From NCBI GenBank assembly GCA_004020315.1, contig SAQG01000011.1, positions 95,947 to 159,946 of the forward strand: DNA of 64,000 nt, in the 5' to 3' direction. This DNA is from Mesorhizobium sp. Lineage in GTDB: Bacteria; Pseudomonadota; Alphaproteobacteria; Rhizobiales; Rhizobiaceae. This document shows positions 25,942-35,640 of this stretch, one piece after another. Both the position numbers and the translations under genes were made by a program. The notes below the pieces were generated by a model. The model saw only the letters and a program-made list of their open reading frames with translations. It did no database searches and was not told the DNA's origin. Numbering within the stretch: position 1 is the first letter of the stretch; each line of letters begins with the position of its first letter.

Positions 25942-26772
25942 ATGAAAGTCCTGCTTGTTTTTGCTCATCCAGAACCGCGTTCTCTCAACGGCGCACTGCG
26001 AGACGTCGCCGTCAGGGAACTCGAGGCCCAGGGCCACGAGGTGCGGGTGTCGGACCTTTACGCCGACGGCTGGAAATCCGAGGTGGACCGTGCCGACTTT
26101 CCGTCGTGGCCGCCCGAAGCGCGCTTCCTGCTGGCTGGCGCCTCCAAAAAGGCTTTTGCGACCAACACACTGACCGACGATGTCAAGGCGGAGATCGACA
26201 AGCTGTTGTGGGCCGACACGCTGATCCTCCAGTTCCCGCTCTGGTGGTACGCCATGCCGGCGATCCTCAAGGGGTGGGTCGACCGGGTGTACGCCTACGG
26301 CTTCGCCTATGGAGTCGGCGAGCACAGCGACAGACGGTGGGGTGACCGCTTTGGTGAGGGAACGCTTGCCGGCAAGCGCGCGATGCTGATCGTGACCACC
26401 GGCGGCTGGGAGGAGCATTATTCCGCCCGCGGCGTCAACGGCCCGATCGATGACCTGCTGTTCCCGATCAATCACGGGATCCTTTATTATCCGGGCTACG
26501 ACGTGCTTCCGCCGTTCGTGGTCTACAGAGTGGATCGTTTCGGGGAGGCCGATTTCGAGCCTGTCGCGGAGCGCCTGCGCGAAAGAATGCGGACGCTCGG
26601 GACAACCCGGCCCATTCCCTATCGGCAGCAGAATGGCGGTGACTACCACATCCCCAGCATGCAGCTTCGACCCGAATTGGGCGATCCGGGTGCGACGGGC
26701 TTCGCGCTTCACGAGGACCGCGCCGGCGCCAAGTCGGCGACGCCGCCTTCGACTTTGCGGGACGTGGCCTGA
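25942..26772 (+). CDS. NAD(P)H:quinone oxidoreductase (flavodoxin-like fold)
   Basis: A 276-residue member of the NQO1/MdaB family. MKVLLVFAHPEPRSLN is the FMN/FAD phosphate-loop start, and LQFPLWWYAMPAILKGWVDRV is the family signature. It reduces quinones by two electrons, a detoxification role. Regulation by the divergent LysR protein is likely. The C-terminal extension is longer than in short MdaB proteins. Confidence 0.85.
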   Translation: MKVLLVFAHPEPRSLNGALRDVAVRELEAQGHEVRVSDLYADGWKSEVDRADFPSWPPEARFLLAGASKKAFATNTLTDDVKAEIDKLLWADTLILQFPLWWYAMPAILKGWVDRVYAYGFAYGVGEHSDRRWGDRFGEGTLAGKRAMLIVTTGGWEEHYSARGVNGPIDDLLFPINHGILYYPGYDVLPPFVVYRVDRFGEADFEPVAERLRERMRTLGTTRPIPYRQQNGGDYHIPSMQLRPELGDPGATGFALHEDRAGAKSATPPSTLRDVA

Positions 26773-26820
26773 CGCAGGATTCCGAAAAGATCGTGCAAGG
26801 CAAGGTGCGAAGCCTATGAA

Positions 26821-27546
26821 TCAGCGACCGGCCCGAAAGATCGCGGCGGCAGCAGCCGTCAGCGCGGCATTGCCTGATGCCACCGTTCCATCCTCGAGCT
26901 CCTTGCCGTCTTCCAGCCCGACGCGCGTCGACCAGCGCTGCTCCGCCGCCCGGTGCACGAACGGCCACACCGTGGCGTCGGCGCCGTGCAGCAGGATGGC
27001 TCGCCGCATCCCGGCGCGGTCGAGCACGGCAGCGATGCCGTCGCTGACCTCCAGCGCCACGGCCAGTTCCTGCTCGGAGATTTCGATCAGGATGCGCAGC
27101 ACCTGGCTGCCACGGTCGAGCCGGACCAGGCGCTCGGCGTCAGCGACGGAGGCAAGCCCGGCCTCGATGCCGATGCCGCGCTGCCGCAGTCTTTGCATGA
27201 CCTCGGGCGCGGCTTCCTCGCTCAGATTGACCGATGCGTAGTCAGGTAGCTCGGTCCAGCCGGCGATGGCGGCAAGCGTCCGCTCGTCGTCGTTCTCGAT
27301 CCAGGCGCCGGTCGACACGCCGATCAGCGTTCCCGGGCAGGCGCGGCGCAGCGCCAGTATGGTGCGGTCAATCGCCGCTGGCGCGAGGCTTTCGCGGCCA
27401 TCGAGCCCGCGCACATGGACGTGCAACTCGGCCGCACCGGCGGCCACGCAGGCGGCGCCGTCACGCGCCATGGCGTCCGCGTCAAGCGGCAGTCGCGGGT
27501 GGAAATCGGCGCTGCGTGCGCCATTGATGCAGGTCTGGACGATCAT
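26821..27546 (-). CDS. Beta-keto acid cleavage enzyme (BKACE, DUF849)
   Basis: A 241-residue TIM-barrel protein with the BKACE signatures: the zinc motif HVHVR (H42, H44), a GVSTGAWI strand, NLSEE, LLHGAD and TRVGLEDG at the C-terminus. BKACE enzymes react beta-keto acids with acetyl-CoA to give a CoA ester and acetoacetate; the founding member is the 3-keto-5-aminohexanoate cleavage enzyme of lysine fermentation. Substrate here is unknown. It is slightly shorter than most members and stands alone. Confidence 0.8.
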   Translation of the reverse strand: MIVQTCINGARSADFHPRLPLDADAMARDGAACVAAGAAELHVHVRGLDGRESLAPAAIDRTILALRRACPGTLIGVSTGAWIENDDERTLAAIAGWTELPDYASVNLSEEAAPEVMQRLRQRGIGIEAGLASVADAERLVRLDRGSQVLRILIEISEQELAVALEVSDGIAAVLDRAGMRRAILLHGADATVWPFVHRAAEQRWSTRVGLEDGKELEDGTVASGNAALTAAAAAIFRAGR

Positions 27547-27689
27547 GAGAGTGCGCCCGGTTGAAGTGGACCAAGTGTAGCGCGGGATGGCGGAAATCGG
27601 AATCGGGTTCGTGTCAGGAGAGTTGCTGCCGAGGAGCGGGGGGTTGCGTAGGTTGGGGCAGCCCTCATTGGCGGCAGATGAAGGGCAAC

Positions 27690-27735
27690 GCCGGCCTGTC
27701 GGCCCACTACCTGCCGGCCTGTCGGCCCACTACCT
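27690..27735. repeat. Exact 23-bp tandem duplication at the dctD 3' end
   Basis: The unit GCCGGCCTGTCGGCCCACTA plus CCT occurs twice head-to-tail (27690-27712 and 27713-27735). The right copy contains the dctD stop codon; the left copy repeats that codon downstream. Confidence 0.85.
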
Positions 27736-29085
27736 GGAAAATTCGCTGCGCACGATGCCATGGCGCTGGAGTTTATCGTAGAAGGTCTTGCGCGGAATCC
27801 CAAGCGCTTCAATTGTGCGCCTGACATCGCCCTCGTTGCGGCCAAGCGTCTCGCGGATGATGTCGGCCTCGTAGCGCTCCAGCCGCTCCGGCAGCTTCAT
27901 GGTTGGATCCGGCTGGGCTGGGGCAGGGGATGGCGCTCCAGCGTCTTCTTCCAATCCAAGCACAAACCGCTCGGCGAAATGCGCAAGTTCGCGCACATTG
28001 CCCGGCCAGTCATGCTCCCTGAAATGGCGGTGCACCGCGGCCGACACCGCCGGCACCGGACGCCGGAAGCGGGCGGCGGCGCGCTCGGCGAAATAGAAGA
28101 ACAGCAGGGCGACGTCGTCGCGGCGCTCGCGCAGCGGCGGGATGGAGATCGTCACCACGTTGAGGCGGTAGTAGAGGTCCTCGCGGAACGTGCCGCGCTG
28201 GCGCGGATCGCCGAGATCGACCTTGGCGGCGGCAATCACGCGCAGGTCGACGGGCCGCGTTTCGTTGGTGCCGAGCGGGGTGACCTCGCGCATTTCCAAG
28301 ACGCGCAGCATCTGCACCTGCGTCGAGACCGGCATGCTTTCAATCTCGTCGAGGAATAGCGTGCCGCCGCTGGCGTGCTCGATGCGGCCGATCCGCTTCT
28401 TTTGCGCGCCGGTGAAGGCCCCGGCCTCGTGGCCGAACAATTCGCTCTCGATGACCGTCTCCGGCAGCGTGCCGCAATTCAGCGCGACGAAATTGCCTCG
28501 GGCGCGGCGGCTCCAGCGATGCAGAAGGCTCGCCACCACCTCCTTGCCGGAACCGGTCTCGCCGGTCACCAGCACGTCGACATCGGTATCGGCGATCTGG
28601 CGCAGCGTGCGGCGCAGCCTTTCCATTGCCGGCGTCTGGCCGATCAGCGGCAGGCCGTCCTGCGCCTCTCCGGCCGCCTCGCGCAAGGCGCGGTTTTCCA
28701 TTACCAGGCGGCGCTTTTCCGCCGCGCGGCGCACGCTCTGCACCAGCCGGTCGGCGGCGAAGGGTTTTGTGATGAAGTCATAGGCGCCGTCCTTGATCGC
28801 CTTGACCGCCATCGCGATGTCGCCATGCCCGGTGACGAGGATGACCGGAATGTCCGCATCCAGCCGCAGCACGCGGTCGAAAAGCAACAAGCCGTCGATC
28901 TCGGGCATGCGGATATCCGACACCACCACGCCGGCAAAACCGGCGTCGAGCCTGGCCAGCGCTTCGGCCGCTACCGAAAAAGCCGACACCGAAAAACCGG
29001 CAAGCTCGAGCGTCTGCGCGGTGGCTCTTAGAAGGTCGCTGTCGTCATCGATCAGGATGACCGGCGCTGCGTCGTCATTCGTCAT
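27730..29085 (-). CDS. dctD: C4-dicarboxylate transport response regulator DctD (NtrC family)
   Basis: A 451-residue sigma-54 activator: receiver domain with phospho-acceptor D57 (VVVSDIRMP) and K107, AAA+ domain with Walker A GETGSGKE (175-182) and a GAFTGA loop, then a Fis-type DNA-binding domain ([23 protein letters not shown]). ATG at 29085 is used, because 41 in-frame codons upstream lie in the dctB/dctD gap and dctB end. The gap to dctB is 13 bases. It activates the divergent dctA promoter, whose sigma-54 site is visible. Confidence 0.9.
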   Translation of the reverse strand: MTNDDAAPVILIDDDSDLLRATAQTLELAGFSVSAFSVAAEALARLDAGFAGVVVSDIRMPEIDGLLLFDRVLRLDADIPVILVTGHGDIAMAVKAIKDGAYDFITKPFAADRLVQSVRRAAEKRRLVMENRALREAAGEAQDGLPLIGQTPAMERLRRTLRQIADTDVDVLVTGETGSGKEVVASLLHRWSRRARGNFVALNCGTLPETVIESELFGHEAGAFTGAQKKRIGRIEHASGGTLFLDEIESMPVSTQVQMLRVLEMREVTPLGTNETRPVDLRVIAAAKVDLGDPRQRGTFREDLYYRLNVVTISIPPLRERRDDVALLFFYFAERAAARFRRPVPAVSAAVHRHFREHDWPGNVRELAHFAERFVLGLEEDAGAPSPAPAQPDPTMKLPERLERYEADIIRETLGRNEGDVRRTIEALGIPRKTFYDKLQRHGIVRSEFSR

Positions 29086-29098
29086 GCTGCCTTGGCCA

Positions 29099-30958
29099 TT
29101 ACACTGCTTTTGAAAGATGGATGGTGAAGCGGGTGCCGCTGTCGTCGCTCGAAACCTCGATGCGTCCGCCATAATCGGCGAGGATATCCTTCGAGATGAC
29201 GAGGCCAAGGCCGAGGCCTTTTTCCTTGGATGTGTTGAACGGCGTGAACAGCGATCTGAGAATCCCTGGCGGAATGCCGGGTCCGTTGTCGGACACGCCG
29301 ACCGTCACGCCGTCCGCCGTCTCCTCGACCGAAACCCGCACCTTGGCGCCATCGCGGCCTTCCAGCGCTTCAAGCGCGTTCTGGAAGAGGTTGATCAGCA
29401 CCTGTTCGAGCCGGACCCGGTTGCCCACGACCTTGAGGCTCGACGGCGGCAGGTCGACGGCGAGGGCATCGAGCCGGCCGGCGAAGCGGCTTCTCAAGAG
29501 CACCACGGCGCCCTCGATGATGCCACGCAATTCGACTGGCTCGGCGGCGGTGCGGCCCTTGCGGGCAAACGCCTTCAACTCCTCGGTGATGGTGCCGATG
29601 CGTTCGGTCAGCGCGGCGATGGCGCCGAGGTTTTCCTCGGCGGGCGCGGTCTGCTTCCTGTCGAGGAAGACGCGGGCATTGTCGGCATAGGCGCGTATGG
29701 TGGCAACCGGCTGGTTGATCTCATGGGCGACGCCGGCGGCGACCTGGCCGAGGATGGCGAGGCGGTTGGCCTGGACCAGATCCTGCTGCACCACCTGCAG
29801 CTTGGCTTCGGTGCTGCGGTGACCTGAGATCTCGGCCTGCAGCCGGTCGCGGGCGCGGCTCAGATCCTCGGTCCGTTCGACGACGCGGCGTTCGAGTTCG
29901 GTGCGCGCCGCCTGTTCGGCGGCGATCCGCATTTGCCCGGATTGCCGACGCCACAACAGATACGCAGCAAGGCCGAGCAACGGAACAATGACGCCGAGCG
30001 CAAGGAGCCGCATTTCACGGACCGCGGCGGCTATCGGCGCTTCAGCCGGGACGAGATAATCGAGCCGCCAGGGCGTCGAAGGGACCGCCGTTGAAAGCCT
30101 TAGATATTCCGCGTCGCTGCCGCCGGGCGTCACCGCGTGGATGATGGATGTGTCTGGGCTGAGCGCCTGCGGGCGTGTGATCGGCAACGGCATCAGCGGT
30201 GCGTCGCCGAATTGCTGGCTGTTCTGGATGGCGGCAAGGTCAGGCCCGGCAAGCCGCGCCGTCGTCATGAAGCGCCAGGACGGCACGCTGGTGATCAGGA
30301 CGACGCCACGCTCGTCGCTGACATAGGCCGGGCGGTTCGCCTCGTGCCAGTCGGCTTCGAGTTGATCGAACTCCGCTTTGACGACGACGACGCCGAGCGG
30401 TGCGGCGGCGTTGCCGACCCGCCGCGAAATATAGAGGCCGGGGCGTTTGCTGACATTGCCGAGCGCGAAATATTCGGCAGTTCCGGATTGCATCGCCCCG
30501 GAGAAATAGTCGCGGAACCGGTAGTCGTTGCCGACAAAGCTGATCGGCTCGCGCCAGTTGCTGGAGGCGATCGCCAGCCCGTCGGTGCCGATGACATAGA
30601 GCACCGACGCCTTGGTGCCGGAGACCAGCCCTTCGAGCTTGCGGTTCAGCACGTCCATTGCAGCAGCGCTTTTCTGCGCCAGCGCATCGCGCACCTGCTG
30701 ATCCTCCGACAGCAGCAGGGGCAGGGCGCGTGGGCTTTCCAGCACGGCGCGCAGCAGAGCGACCTTCAGATTGGCATCGGTGCGGCCCTGCGCCGCCAGT
30801 GTCCCGAGCTCGGCGGCGCGGCCATAGAGGCCGGCGCCGTAAAGTGCGGCCGTAGCGATCACAAGGGCGATGGCCGCAAACAGCAGCCAGGCACGGCGCG
30901 CCCGCCTGCGGAGTTGCTCGGGCGTCGACGACAAGCCAGCGGCGGGGCGTTGCAGCAT
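29099..30958 (-). CDS. dctB: C4-dicarboxylate sensor histidine kinase DctB
   Basis: A 619-residue membrane kinase: first transmembrane helix near residues 25-45 ([21 protein letters not shown]), a periplasmic double-PAS sensor, a second helix ([19 protein letters not shown]), H-box GVAHEINQP, and N, G1 and G2 boxes ([27 protein letters not shown]). It senses succinate, fumarate and malate together with DctA. The start is uncertain: ATG at 30958 is chosen since an upstream ATG (30973) and a TTG would overlap the dyad at 30965-30986. Order dctB-dctD with divergent dctA is the rhizobial standard. Confidence 0.9.
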   Translation of the reverse strand: MLQRPAAGLSSTPEQLRRRARRAWLLFAAIALVIATAALYGAGLYGRAAELGTLAAQGRTDANLKVALLRAVLESPRALPLLLSEDQQVRDALAQKSAAAMDVLNRKLEGLVSGTKASVLYVIGTDGLAIASSNWREPISFVGNDYRFRDYFSGAMQSGTAEYFALGNVSKRPGLYISRRVGNAAAPLGVVVVKAEFDQLEADWHEANRPAYVSDERGVVLITSVPSWRFMTTARLAGPDLAAIQNSQQFGDAPLMPLPITRPQALSPDTSIIHAVTPGGSDAEYLRLSTAVPSTPWRLDYLVPAEAPIAAAVREMRLLALGVIVPLLGLAAYLLWRRQSGQMRIAAEQAARTELERRVVERTEDLSRARDRLQAEISGHRSTEAKLQVVQQDLVQANRLAILGQVAAGVAHEINQPVATIRAYADNARVFLDRKQTAPAEENLGAIAALTERIGTITEELKAFARKGRTAAEPVELRGIIEGAVVLLRSRFAGRLDALAVDLPPSSLKVVGNRVRLEQVLINLFQNALEALEGRDGAKVRVSVEETADGVTVGVSDNGPGIPPGILRSLFTPFNTSKEKGLGLGLVISKDILADYGGRIEVSSDDSGTRFTIHLSKAV

Positions 30959-30964
30959 CGCCCA

Positions 30965-30986
30965 TTTGTGCATGATTTCGCACAAA
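30965..30986. promoter_or_regulatory. Candidate DctD binding dyad, distal
   Basis: Inverted repeat TTTGTGC / GCACAAA with an 8-base centre, about 115 bases upstream of the sigma-54 site, a normal enhancer position. Confidence 0.6.
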
Positions 30987-31000
30987 GCACAATTCGACTA

Positions 31001-31014
31001 TGCGAATATCCGCA
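31001..31014. promoter_or_regulatory. Candidate DctD binding dyad, proximal
   Basis: TGCGAATATCCGCA is a dyad with TGCG/CGCA arms, about 80 bases upstream of the sigma-54 promoter; a second DctD site is expected here because rhizobial dctA has two. Confidence 0.55.
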
Positions 31015-31090
31015 CTTTCTGTGTGCAAAGCCCAAGTTTGAATTCGAGAATACTCAATAAACTCAAAGGGAAGCTCTCTTCCGTGCAGTC

Positions 31091-31106
31091 TGGCACGGCA
31101 GTTGCA
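31091..31106 (+). promoter_or_regulatory. Sigma-54 promoter of dctA
   Basis: TGGCACGGCAGTTGCA matches the RpoN consensus TGGCACG-N4-TTGCA at every conserved base, with correct -24/-12 spacing, and points to dctA about 90 bases downstream. Confidence 0.92.
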
Positions 31107-31196
31107 AACACGAATTCAGCGGTCGCGAGGCTGCTGGGGGTCAATGCAATTGCTCCGGGAGGTCGAGCTTTCGATCGGAGCACAATGGAGGACGTC

Positions 31197-32528
31197 ATGC
31201 AGACAGCATTCGCTGCCGCCGAGCCGCGCGGCAAACTTCCCTTCTACCGGCATCTCTATGTGCAGGTACTGGCGGCGATCGCCGCCGGCGTGCTGCTCGG
31301 CCACTTCTATCCCGAAACCGGTGAGGCGATGAAGCCGTTCGGCGACGCCTTCATCAAGCTGGTGAAGATGGTGATCGCGCCGGTGATCTTCCTGACGGTG
31401 GCGACTGGCATCGCCGGCGTTTCCGACCTGCAGAAGGTGGGCCGCGTCGCCGGCAAGGCGATGATCTATTTCCTGACATTCTCGACGCTGGCGCTCGTCG
31501 TCGGCCTCGTCGTCTCGAACGTCGTCCAGCCGGGCGCCGGCATGCATATCGATCCGGCCACGCTCGACGCCAAGCAGGTGGCGACCTACGCCGAAAAAGC
31601 GCACGACACCAGCATCGTCGGCTTCCTGATGAACATCATCCCCGACACGATCACCGGCGCTTTCGCGAAGGGCGACATCCTGCAGGTGCTGTTCTTTTCG
31701 GTGCTGTTCGGGCTCGCTCTCGCGCTTGTCGGCGAACGCGGCCGGCCGGTCGTCGATTTCCTGCAGGCATTGACCACGCCGATCTTCCGCCTCGTCGCCA
31801 TCCTGATGAAGGCAGCGCCGATCGGCGCCTTCGGCGCTATGGCCTTCACCATCGGCAAATACGGTATCGGCTCGATCGCCAACCTAGCCATGCTGATCGG
31901 CACCTTCTACCTGACCGCGCTGCTGTTCGTGCTGGTGGTGCTTGGTGCGGTTGCCCGCTACAACGGCTTCTCAATCCTGGCGCTGATCCGCTACGTCAAG
32001 GAAGAGCTGCTGCTGGTGCTCGGCACCTCGTCCTCGGAAGCGGCACTGCCGGGCCTGATGGCCAAGATGGAGCGCGCCGGCTGCAACCGCTCGGTGGTCG
32101 GCCTGGTCATCCCGACCGGCTATTCCTTCAACCTCGACGGCACCAACATCTACATGACGCTGGCCGCGCTGTTCATCGCGCAGGCGACCGACACGCCGCT
32201 CACTTTCGGCGACCAGATCCTGCTGCTCGCCGTCGCCATGCTGAGCTCCAAGGGTGCCGCCGGCATCACCGGCGCCGGTTTCATCACGCTGGCCGCGACG
32301 CTGTCGGTCGTACCTTCGGTGCCGGTCGCCGGCATGGCGCTGATCCTCGGCGTCGACCGCTTCATGTCGGAGTGCCGGGCATTGACCAACTTCATCGGCA
32401 ATGCGGTGGCGACAGTGGTCGTGGCACGCTGGGAAGGGGAACTCGACCAGACCAAGTTTGCCGCCGCGATGGCCGGCGACTTGCCGGAGGAAGCCGATCT
32501 GTCGCTGCCGGGGCTGCAGGCCGCCTGA
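31197..32528 (+). CDS. dctA: C4-dicarboxylate transporter DctA
   Basis: A 443-residue DAACS-family symporter. [21 protein letters not shown] is the first helix, and the serine-rich re-entrant loop [13 protein letters not shown] and the substrate motif [14 protein letters not shown] are intact. It imports succinate, fumarate and malate and is essential for symbiotic nitrogen fixation in rhizobia. ATG at 31197 follows GGAGGACGTC; the open frame runs upstream through the promoter. Expression from the sigma-54 site is controlled by DctB/DctD encoded divergently. Confidence 0.95.
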   Translation: MQTAFAAAEPRGKLPFYRHLYVQVLAAIAAGVLLGHFYPETGEAMKPFGDAFIKLVKMVIAPVIFLTVATGIAGVSDLQKVGRVAGKAMIYFLTFSTLALVVGLVVSNVVQPGAGMHIDPATLDAKQVATYAEKAHDTSIVGFLMNIIPDTITGAFAKGDILQVLFFSVLFGLALALVGERGRPVVDFLQALTTPIFRLVAILMKAAPIGAFGAMAFTIGKYGIGSIANLAMLIGTFYLTALLFVLVVLGAVARYNGFSILALIRYVKEELLLVLGTSSSEAALPGLMAKMERAGCNRSVVGLVIPTGYSFNLDGTNIYMTLAALFIAQATDTPLTFGDQILLLAVAMLSSKGAAGITGAGFITLAATLSVVPSVPVAGMALILGVDRFMSECRALTNFIGNAVATVVVARWEGELDQTKFAAAMAGDLPEEADLSLPGLQAA

Positions 32529-32548
32529 CCGTTCGATCTGCATGGTTC

Positions 32549-32583
32549 TATCCCGGAGCCGGCTTGCCGCCGGCTTCGGGATA
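32549..32583. terminator. Strong hairpin after dctA
   Basis: TATCCCGGAGCCGGC pairs with GCCGGCTTCGGGATA around TTGCC, leaving only one G-T pair. It lies 21 bases after the dctA stop and lacks a T-run. It probably ends or stabilises the dctA transcript. Confidence 0.65.
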
Positions 32584-33019
32584 GCCACCGCCAATCTCCA
32601 ATATCTGCGACTATCCACAGGCCACGCCGCTGCGCGCCTACCTCAGATGTAACAAGCTTGTGAGTCTAGTTCTTGGCGCGGGGCTTGTTCCAGCCGTATT
32701 TGAGCGTCAGTATCCGCCATGCCTTCAAGGCGCCCGTCCACTTCGATCCCGACCTGATCGCGACCGAAGGCGAGACATTTTCGTCGGGCTCGGTTGCGAC
32801 CGGCCGAAACCGTCGGAGCTTTTGCTGCCGCTGGCCATACTCTGACCAAGGCGGCCCTTGAAGGCATGGCGGCTTCACTGCGTAGTCGCAAGAGACGTGA
32901 CCCGTCTCCTGACGGAAGGCGCAGGCTTTCCTCTCAGGGAACTCGTCGCGCTTGAAGAGGGGGGCAGGCCCGTAAGCGGGCCTTTGCCGAAACCAAAGCA
33001 AGATGCGAGGTCAAACGCG
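32584..33019. other. Region without an assignable gene
   Basis: Minus-strand frames exist here (e.g. 32666-33001, ending TGALKAWRILTLKYGWNKP), but no known family, ribosome site or partner supports any. The sequence looks like decayed coding DNA. The glycosyltransferase start follows at 33020. Confidence 0.4.
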
Positions 33020-34084
33020 ATGCAGTCTGTACCGAGGATTCCGGTATCCATCATCATTCCGAATTACAATTACGCGCGTTTCCTCAAACGCAGCATCGAT
33101 AGCGCGCTGGAGCAGGACTACGCGGATGTCGAAGTCGTCGTCGTCGACGACGCATCGCAGGACAATTCCACGACAATCATGAAATCATATGGGGACAGGA
33201 TCCTTGCCTGCCCGCGAGCGCAAAATGGCGGGCATGCGGCGGCGTTCAACACCGGCTTTGCGGCAAGCTCCGGCAAGATCATCCTGTTCCTCGATGCCGA
33301 CGACTATCTCTATCCAACCGCTGTTTCCACGATCGTCGACACCTGGGATGCGGCAACCGCCCAGGTGCAGTCCAGATTGCATATCGTGGATGAACGGCAA
33401 CGCATCAAGGATGTCTTTCCGCCACCCGAACTGCCTTTCGACAGCGGCGACGTCATGCCAAAGCTCCTGCACAAGGGTCGCTACCAGACCACCGTGACCA
33501 GCGGGCTGGCCTTTGACCGCACAACCCTCGAATCGATCATGCCGATTCCCGAGGCGGAGTTCCGCCAGGGCGCCGACGGCTATCTTGCAACGCTGGCACC
33601 CATGTACGGGCACGTCCAGTCCATTGACGAATGCGTCGGCGCCTACCGAATCCACGGCGCCAACCATTCGGTCTTCGGCGAAAAGCTCGCCGAGCGGGCA
33701 CGCTGGCGGGTAACCCACGATTTTCGCCGCATGCAGGCGCTGTCGGATCAAGCCTCCGGGATCGGCCTAACAATTGTGCCGTCGGAGGCTGTCCGCCACG
33801 ATCCGGTCCACCTGGAAGAGCGGCTGGCGTCGCTGTGCGCGGACAAGCGCCAGCACCCCGTGGCCAATGATTCCCGGCTGGCGCTCGGGGCGGCGGGCGC
33901 CGTCGCCAGCCTCGAAATGACCGCGTCCCTGCGTCGGCGCGCCGTCCTTGCCGCCTGGTTCCTGTCGGTGGGGGTGTTGCCGCGGAAAATGGCAACCGCG
34001 ATCCTGTCGTGGAAGCTTGACGCATCGTCGAGACCGGCATTCCTCAGCCGTCTGTCCAAGACAATCCGCCACGCGATGGGATAG
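33020..34084 (+). CDS. Family 2 glycosyltransferase
   Basis: A 354-residue GT-A fold enzyme: VSIIIPNYNYARFLKRSIDS at the N-terminus, a VVVVDDASQD nucleotide-sugar segment and the DxD motif in FLDADDYL. The C-terminal region is helical with no obvious long membrane segment. ATG at 33020 (MQSVPRIPV) is chosen to match the family start; upstream in-frame codons lack family character. It stands alone, away from the polysaccharide cluster, so its sugar and acceptor are unknown. Confidence 0.85.
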   Translation: MQSVPRIPVSIIIPNYNYARFLKRSIDSALEQDYADVEVVVVDDASQDNSTTIMKSYGDRILACPRAQNGGHAAAFNTGFAASSGKIILFLDADDYLYPTAVSTIVDTWDAATAQVQSRLHIVDERQRIKDVFPPPELPFDSGDVMPKLLHKGRYQTTVTSGLAFDRTTLESIMPIPEAEFRQGADGYLATLAPMYGHVQSIDECVGAYRIHGANHSVFGEKLAERARWRVTHDFRRMQALSDQASGIGLTIVPSEAVRHDPVHLEERLASLCADKRQHPVANDSRLALGAAGAVASLEMTASLRRRAVLAAWFLSVGVLPRKMATAILSWKLDASSRPAFLSRLSKTIRHAMG

Positions 34085-34155
34085 CGCGACGCCGTGTCAT
34101 AGCTCTGCTAGTATTCGGTCCGGTCCGGCAATCCAATACTACTAAGGGATCAGTC

Positions 34156-34809
34156 GTGGGCTTGGAGGAAGTCTGGCGAATCCGGGAAGCGGAAATCTAT
34201 TCGGCTCTCTTTGGCGGAGAGCAACGCGGCATCTTTCCCCTTTCGCCTGAGTTGTTTGCGGGAAAATTCGGCGTCAAAGAAATTGATCCGAGATGGCCGT
34301 TTTACGGCGTTTTTGAACATGGGCCCACAAAGCAAAGACCGTTCTGGCTTTATGCTACTTCCGGCTATTCCAATCCGTGGGATCAGGACGACGATGCCTA
34401 CGATCCGAGCGCTCAATCAGGAGCCGGGATTGAATTCATTCTTGCCACCACTGAGCGTGGCGACTGGGCAATCCGCTGCCTGCAAAACTTGCTGGCTTAC
34501 GACTTGGTTCTAAGTGCCGGCTATTTTGAAGGCCGTGAGCCTTTAGAAGAAGGTGACAGAATTCCACTCGGATCGCCGATTGACGGAAAGGAAAACTGCT
34601 TGATCAGAGGCGTGATCCTTTCGCGTGCCAGCTCTCTTCCAGCCGATTTCAACTTGCCCTCCGGACAGGTCGGGTTCCTAACATTTACCGGTGTCACAGA
34701 CCGCGAAAGAGACTTTGCAAAGGAGAACGGCACCGACGCCCTTATCGCTCGGCTACAGCCCCTTGGTTTCTTTCCGGTGACCGATCCGCACCGAGCATCC
34801 ATCATCTAG
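34156..34809 (+). CDS. SUFU (suppressor of fused) domain protein
   Basis: A 217-residue protein matching the bacterial SUFU domain: FYGVFEHGPTKQRPFWLYATSGYSNP, then GIEFILATTERGDWA, and IRGVILSRA towards the end. In bacteria SUFU domains are recurrent as immunity proteins beside polymorphic toxins. Start GTG at 34156. No toxin gene lies next to it, so it may be an orphan immunity or a general ligand-binding protein. Confidence 0.75.
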   Translation: MGLEEVWRIREAEIYSALFGGEQRGIFPLSPELFAGKFGVKEIDPRWPFYGVFEHGPTKQRPFWLYATSGYSNPWDQDDDAYDPSAQSGAGIEFILATTERGDWAIRCLQNLLAYDLVLSAGYFEGREPLEEGDRIPLGSPIDGKENCLIRGVILSRASSLPADFNLPSGQVGFLTFTGVTDRERDFAKENGTDALIARLQPLGFFPVTDPHRASII

Positions 34810-34833
34810 CCGAAGAGTTTGCATCGGCGATCC

Positions 34834-35640
34834 CTACTGCACCCCGCGCAGCCTGATCACAGCACTGCGCGCCGCAAGCACCAGCACCGTGATGATGATC
34901 AGGATCACGGAGAGTGCTGCGATCGCCGGGTCGATGTTGTCGCGCAGGCCCATCCACATCAGCCTGGGCAGCGTGATGGCGTTGACCGAGGTGATGAACA
35001 GAGTGACGCCGATCTCTTCCCAGGACAGCACGAAGGACAGCAGGGCTGCGGTGACGATGCCGAACTTGATGTTGGGCATGATGATGCGGGTGGCGCGCTC
35101 CCACACGGTGGCGCCGAGGCCGCGCGCGGCGAGATCGATGCGCCGGTCGAGCTGGCTGAGCGACACCAGGATCAGCACCGTGGCGAAGGGCACAGTCATT
35201 ACCGCATGCGCCATGGCGACACCGAGCCAGGTGTCGTAGCCGAAGAACGAGCTGACGCCGGAAATCGAGGTCAGCAGGAAGTAGAGCGTGATCGCCGAAA
35301 CCACCGGCGGCACCACCATCGGCAGCAGCACGAAGCCGACCAGTGCGGCGGTGAAGCGCGGCTGGAACATCCACACACCAAGGCTGAAGCAGAGCGCCAG
35401 CACGGTGGAGAAGGCGCTGCTGACGATGCCGATCCTGATCGAGAGCAGGATCGAGTTGATCCAGCGCGGATCCTCGATCAGCGCCCGGTAATGGCGCAGC
35501 GACAATTCGCCTGACGGCATCGCCAGCATGCGGGTCGGCGTCAGCGACACCGGGATCACCGCAAGCAGCGGCAACAGCAGGAACAGCGCAACCAGGGCGG
35601 CGAGGATCAGCGAGACGGGGCCGGGGCGGTAGGTCGGCAT
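34834..35640 (-). CDS. Spermidine/putrescine-type ABC transporter permease (PotC-like)
   Basis: A 268-residue permease with six predicted helices and the EAA-type loop AARGLGATVWERATRIIMPNI. Membrane start at SLILAALVALFLLLPLLAVIPVS. Its ATG overlaps the stop of the PotB-like gene by ATGA. It is the last gene of a four-gene import operon for a polyamine-like or related cation. Confidence 0.88.
   Translation of the reverse strand: MPTYRPGPVSLILAALVALFLLLPLLAVIPVSLTPTRMLAMPSGELSLRHYRALIEDPRWINSILLSIRIGIVSSAFSTVLALCFSLGVWMFQPRFTAALVGFVLLPMVVPPVVSAITLYFLLTSISGVSSFFGYDTWLGVAMAHAVMTVPFATVLILVSLSQLDRRIDLAARGLGATVWERATRIIMPNIKFGIVTAALLSFVLSWEEIGVTLFITSVNAITLPRLMWMGLRDNIDPAIAALSVILIIITVLVLAARSAVIRLRGVQ

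Noticed and set aside
32643..33001. Overlapping minus-strand frames between dctA and the glycosyltransferase
   Set aside because: No recognisable domain or start signal; may be decayed coding DNA, but this cannot be shown by eye.
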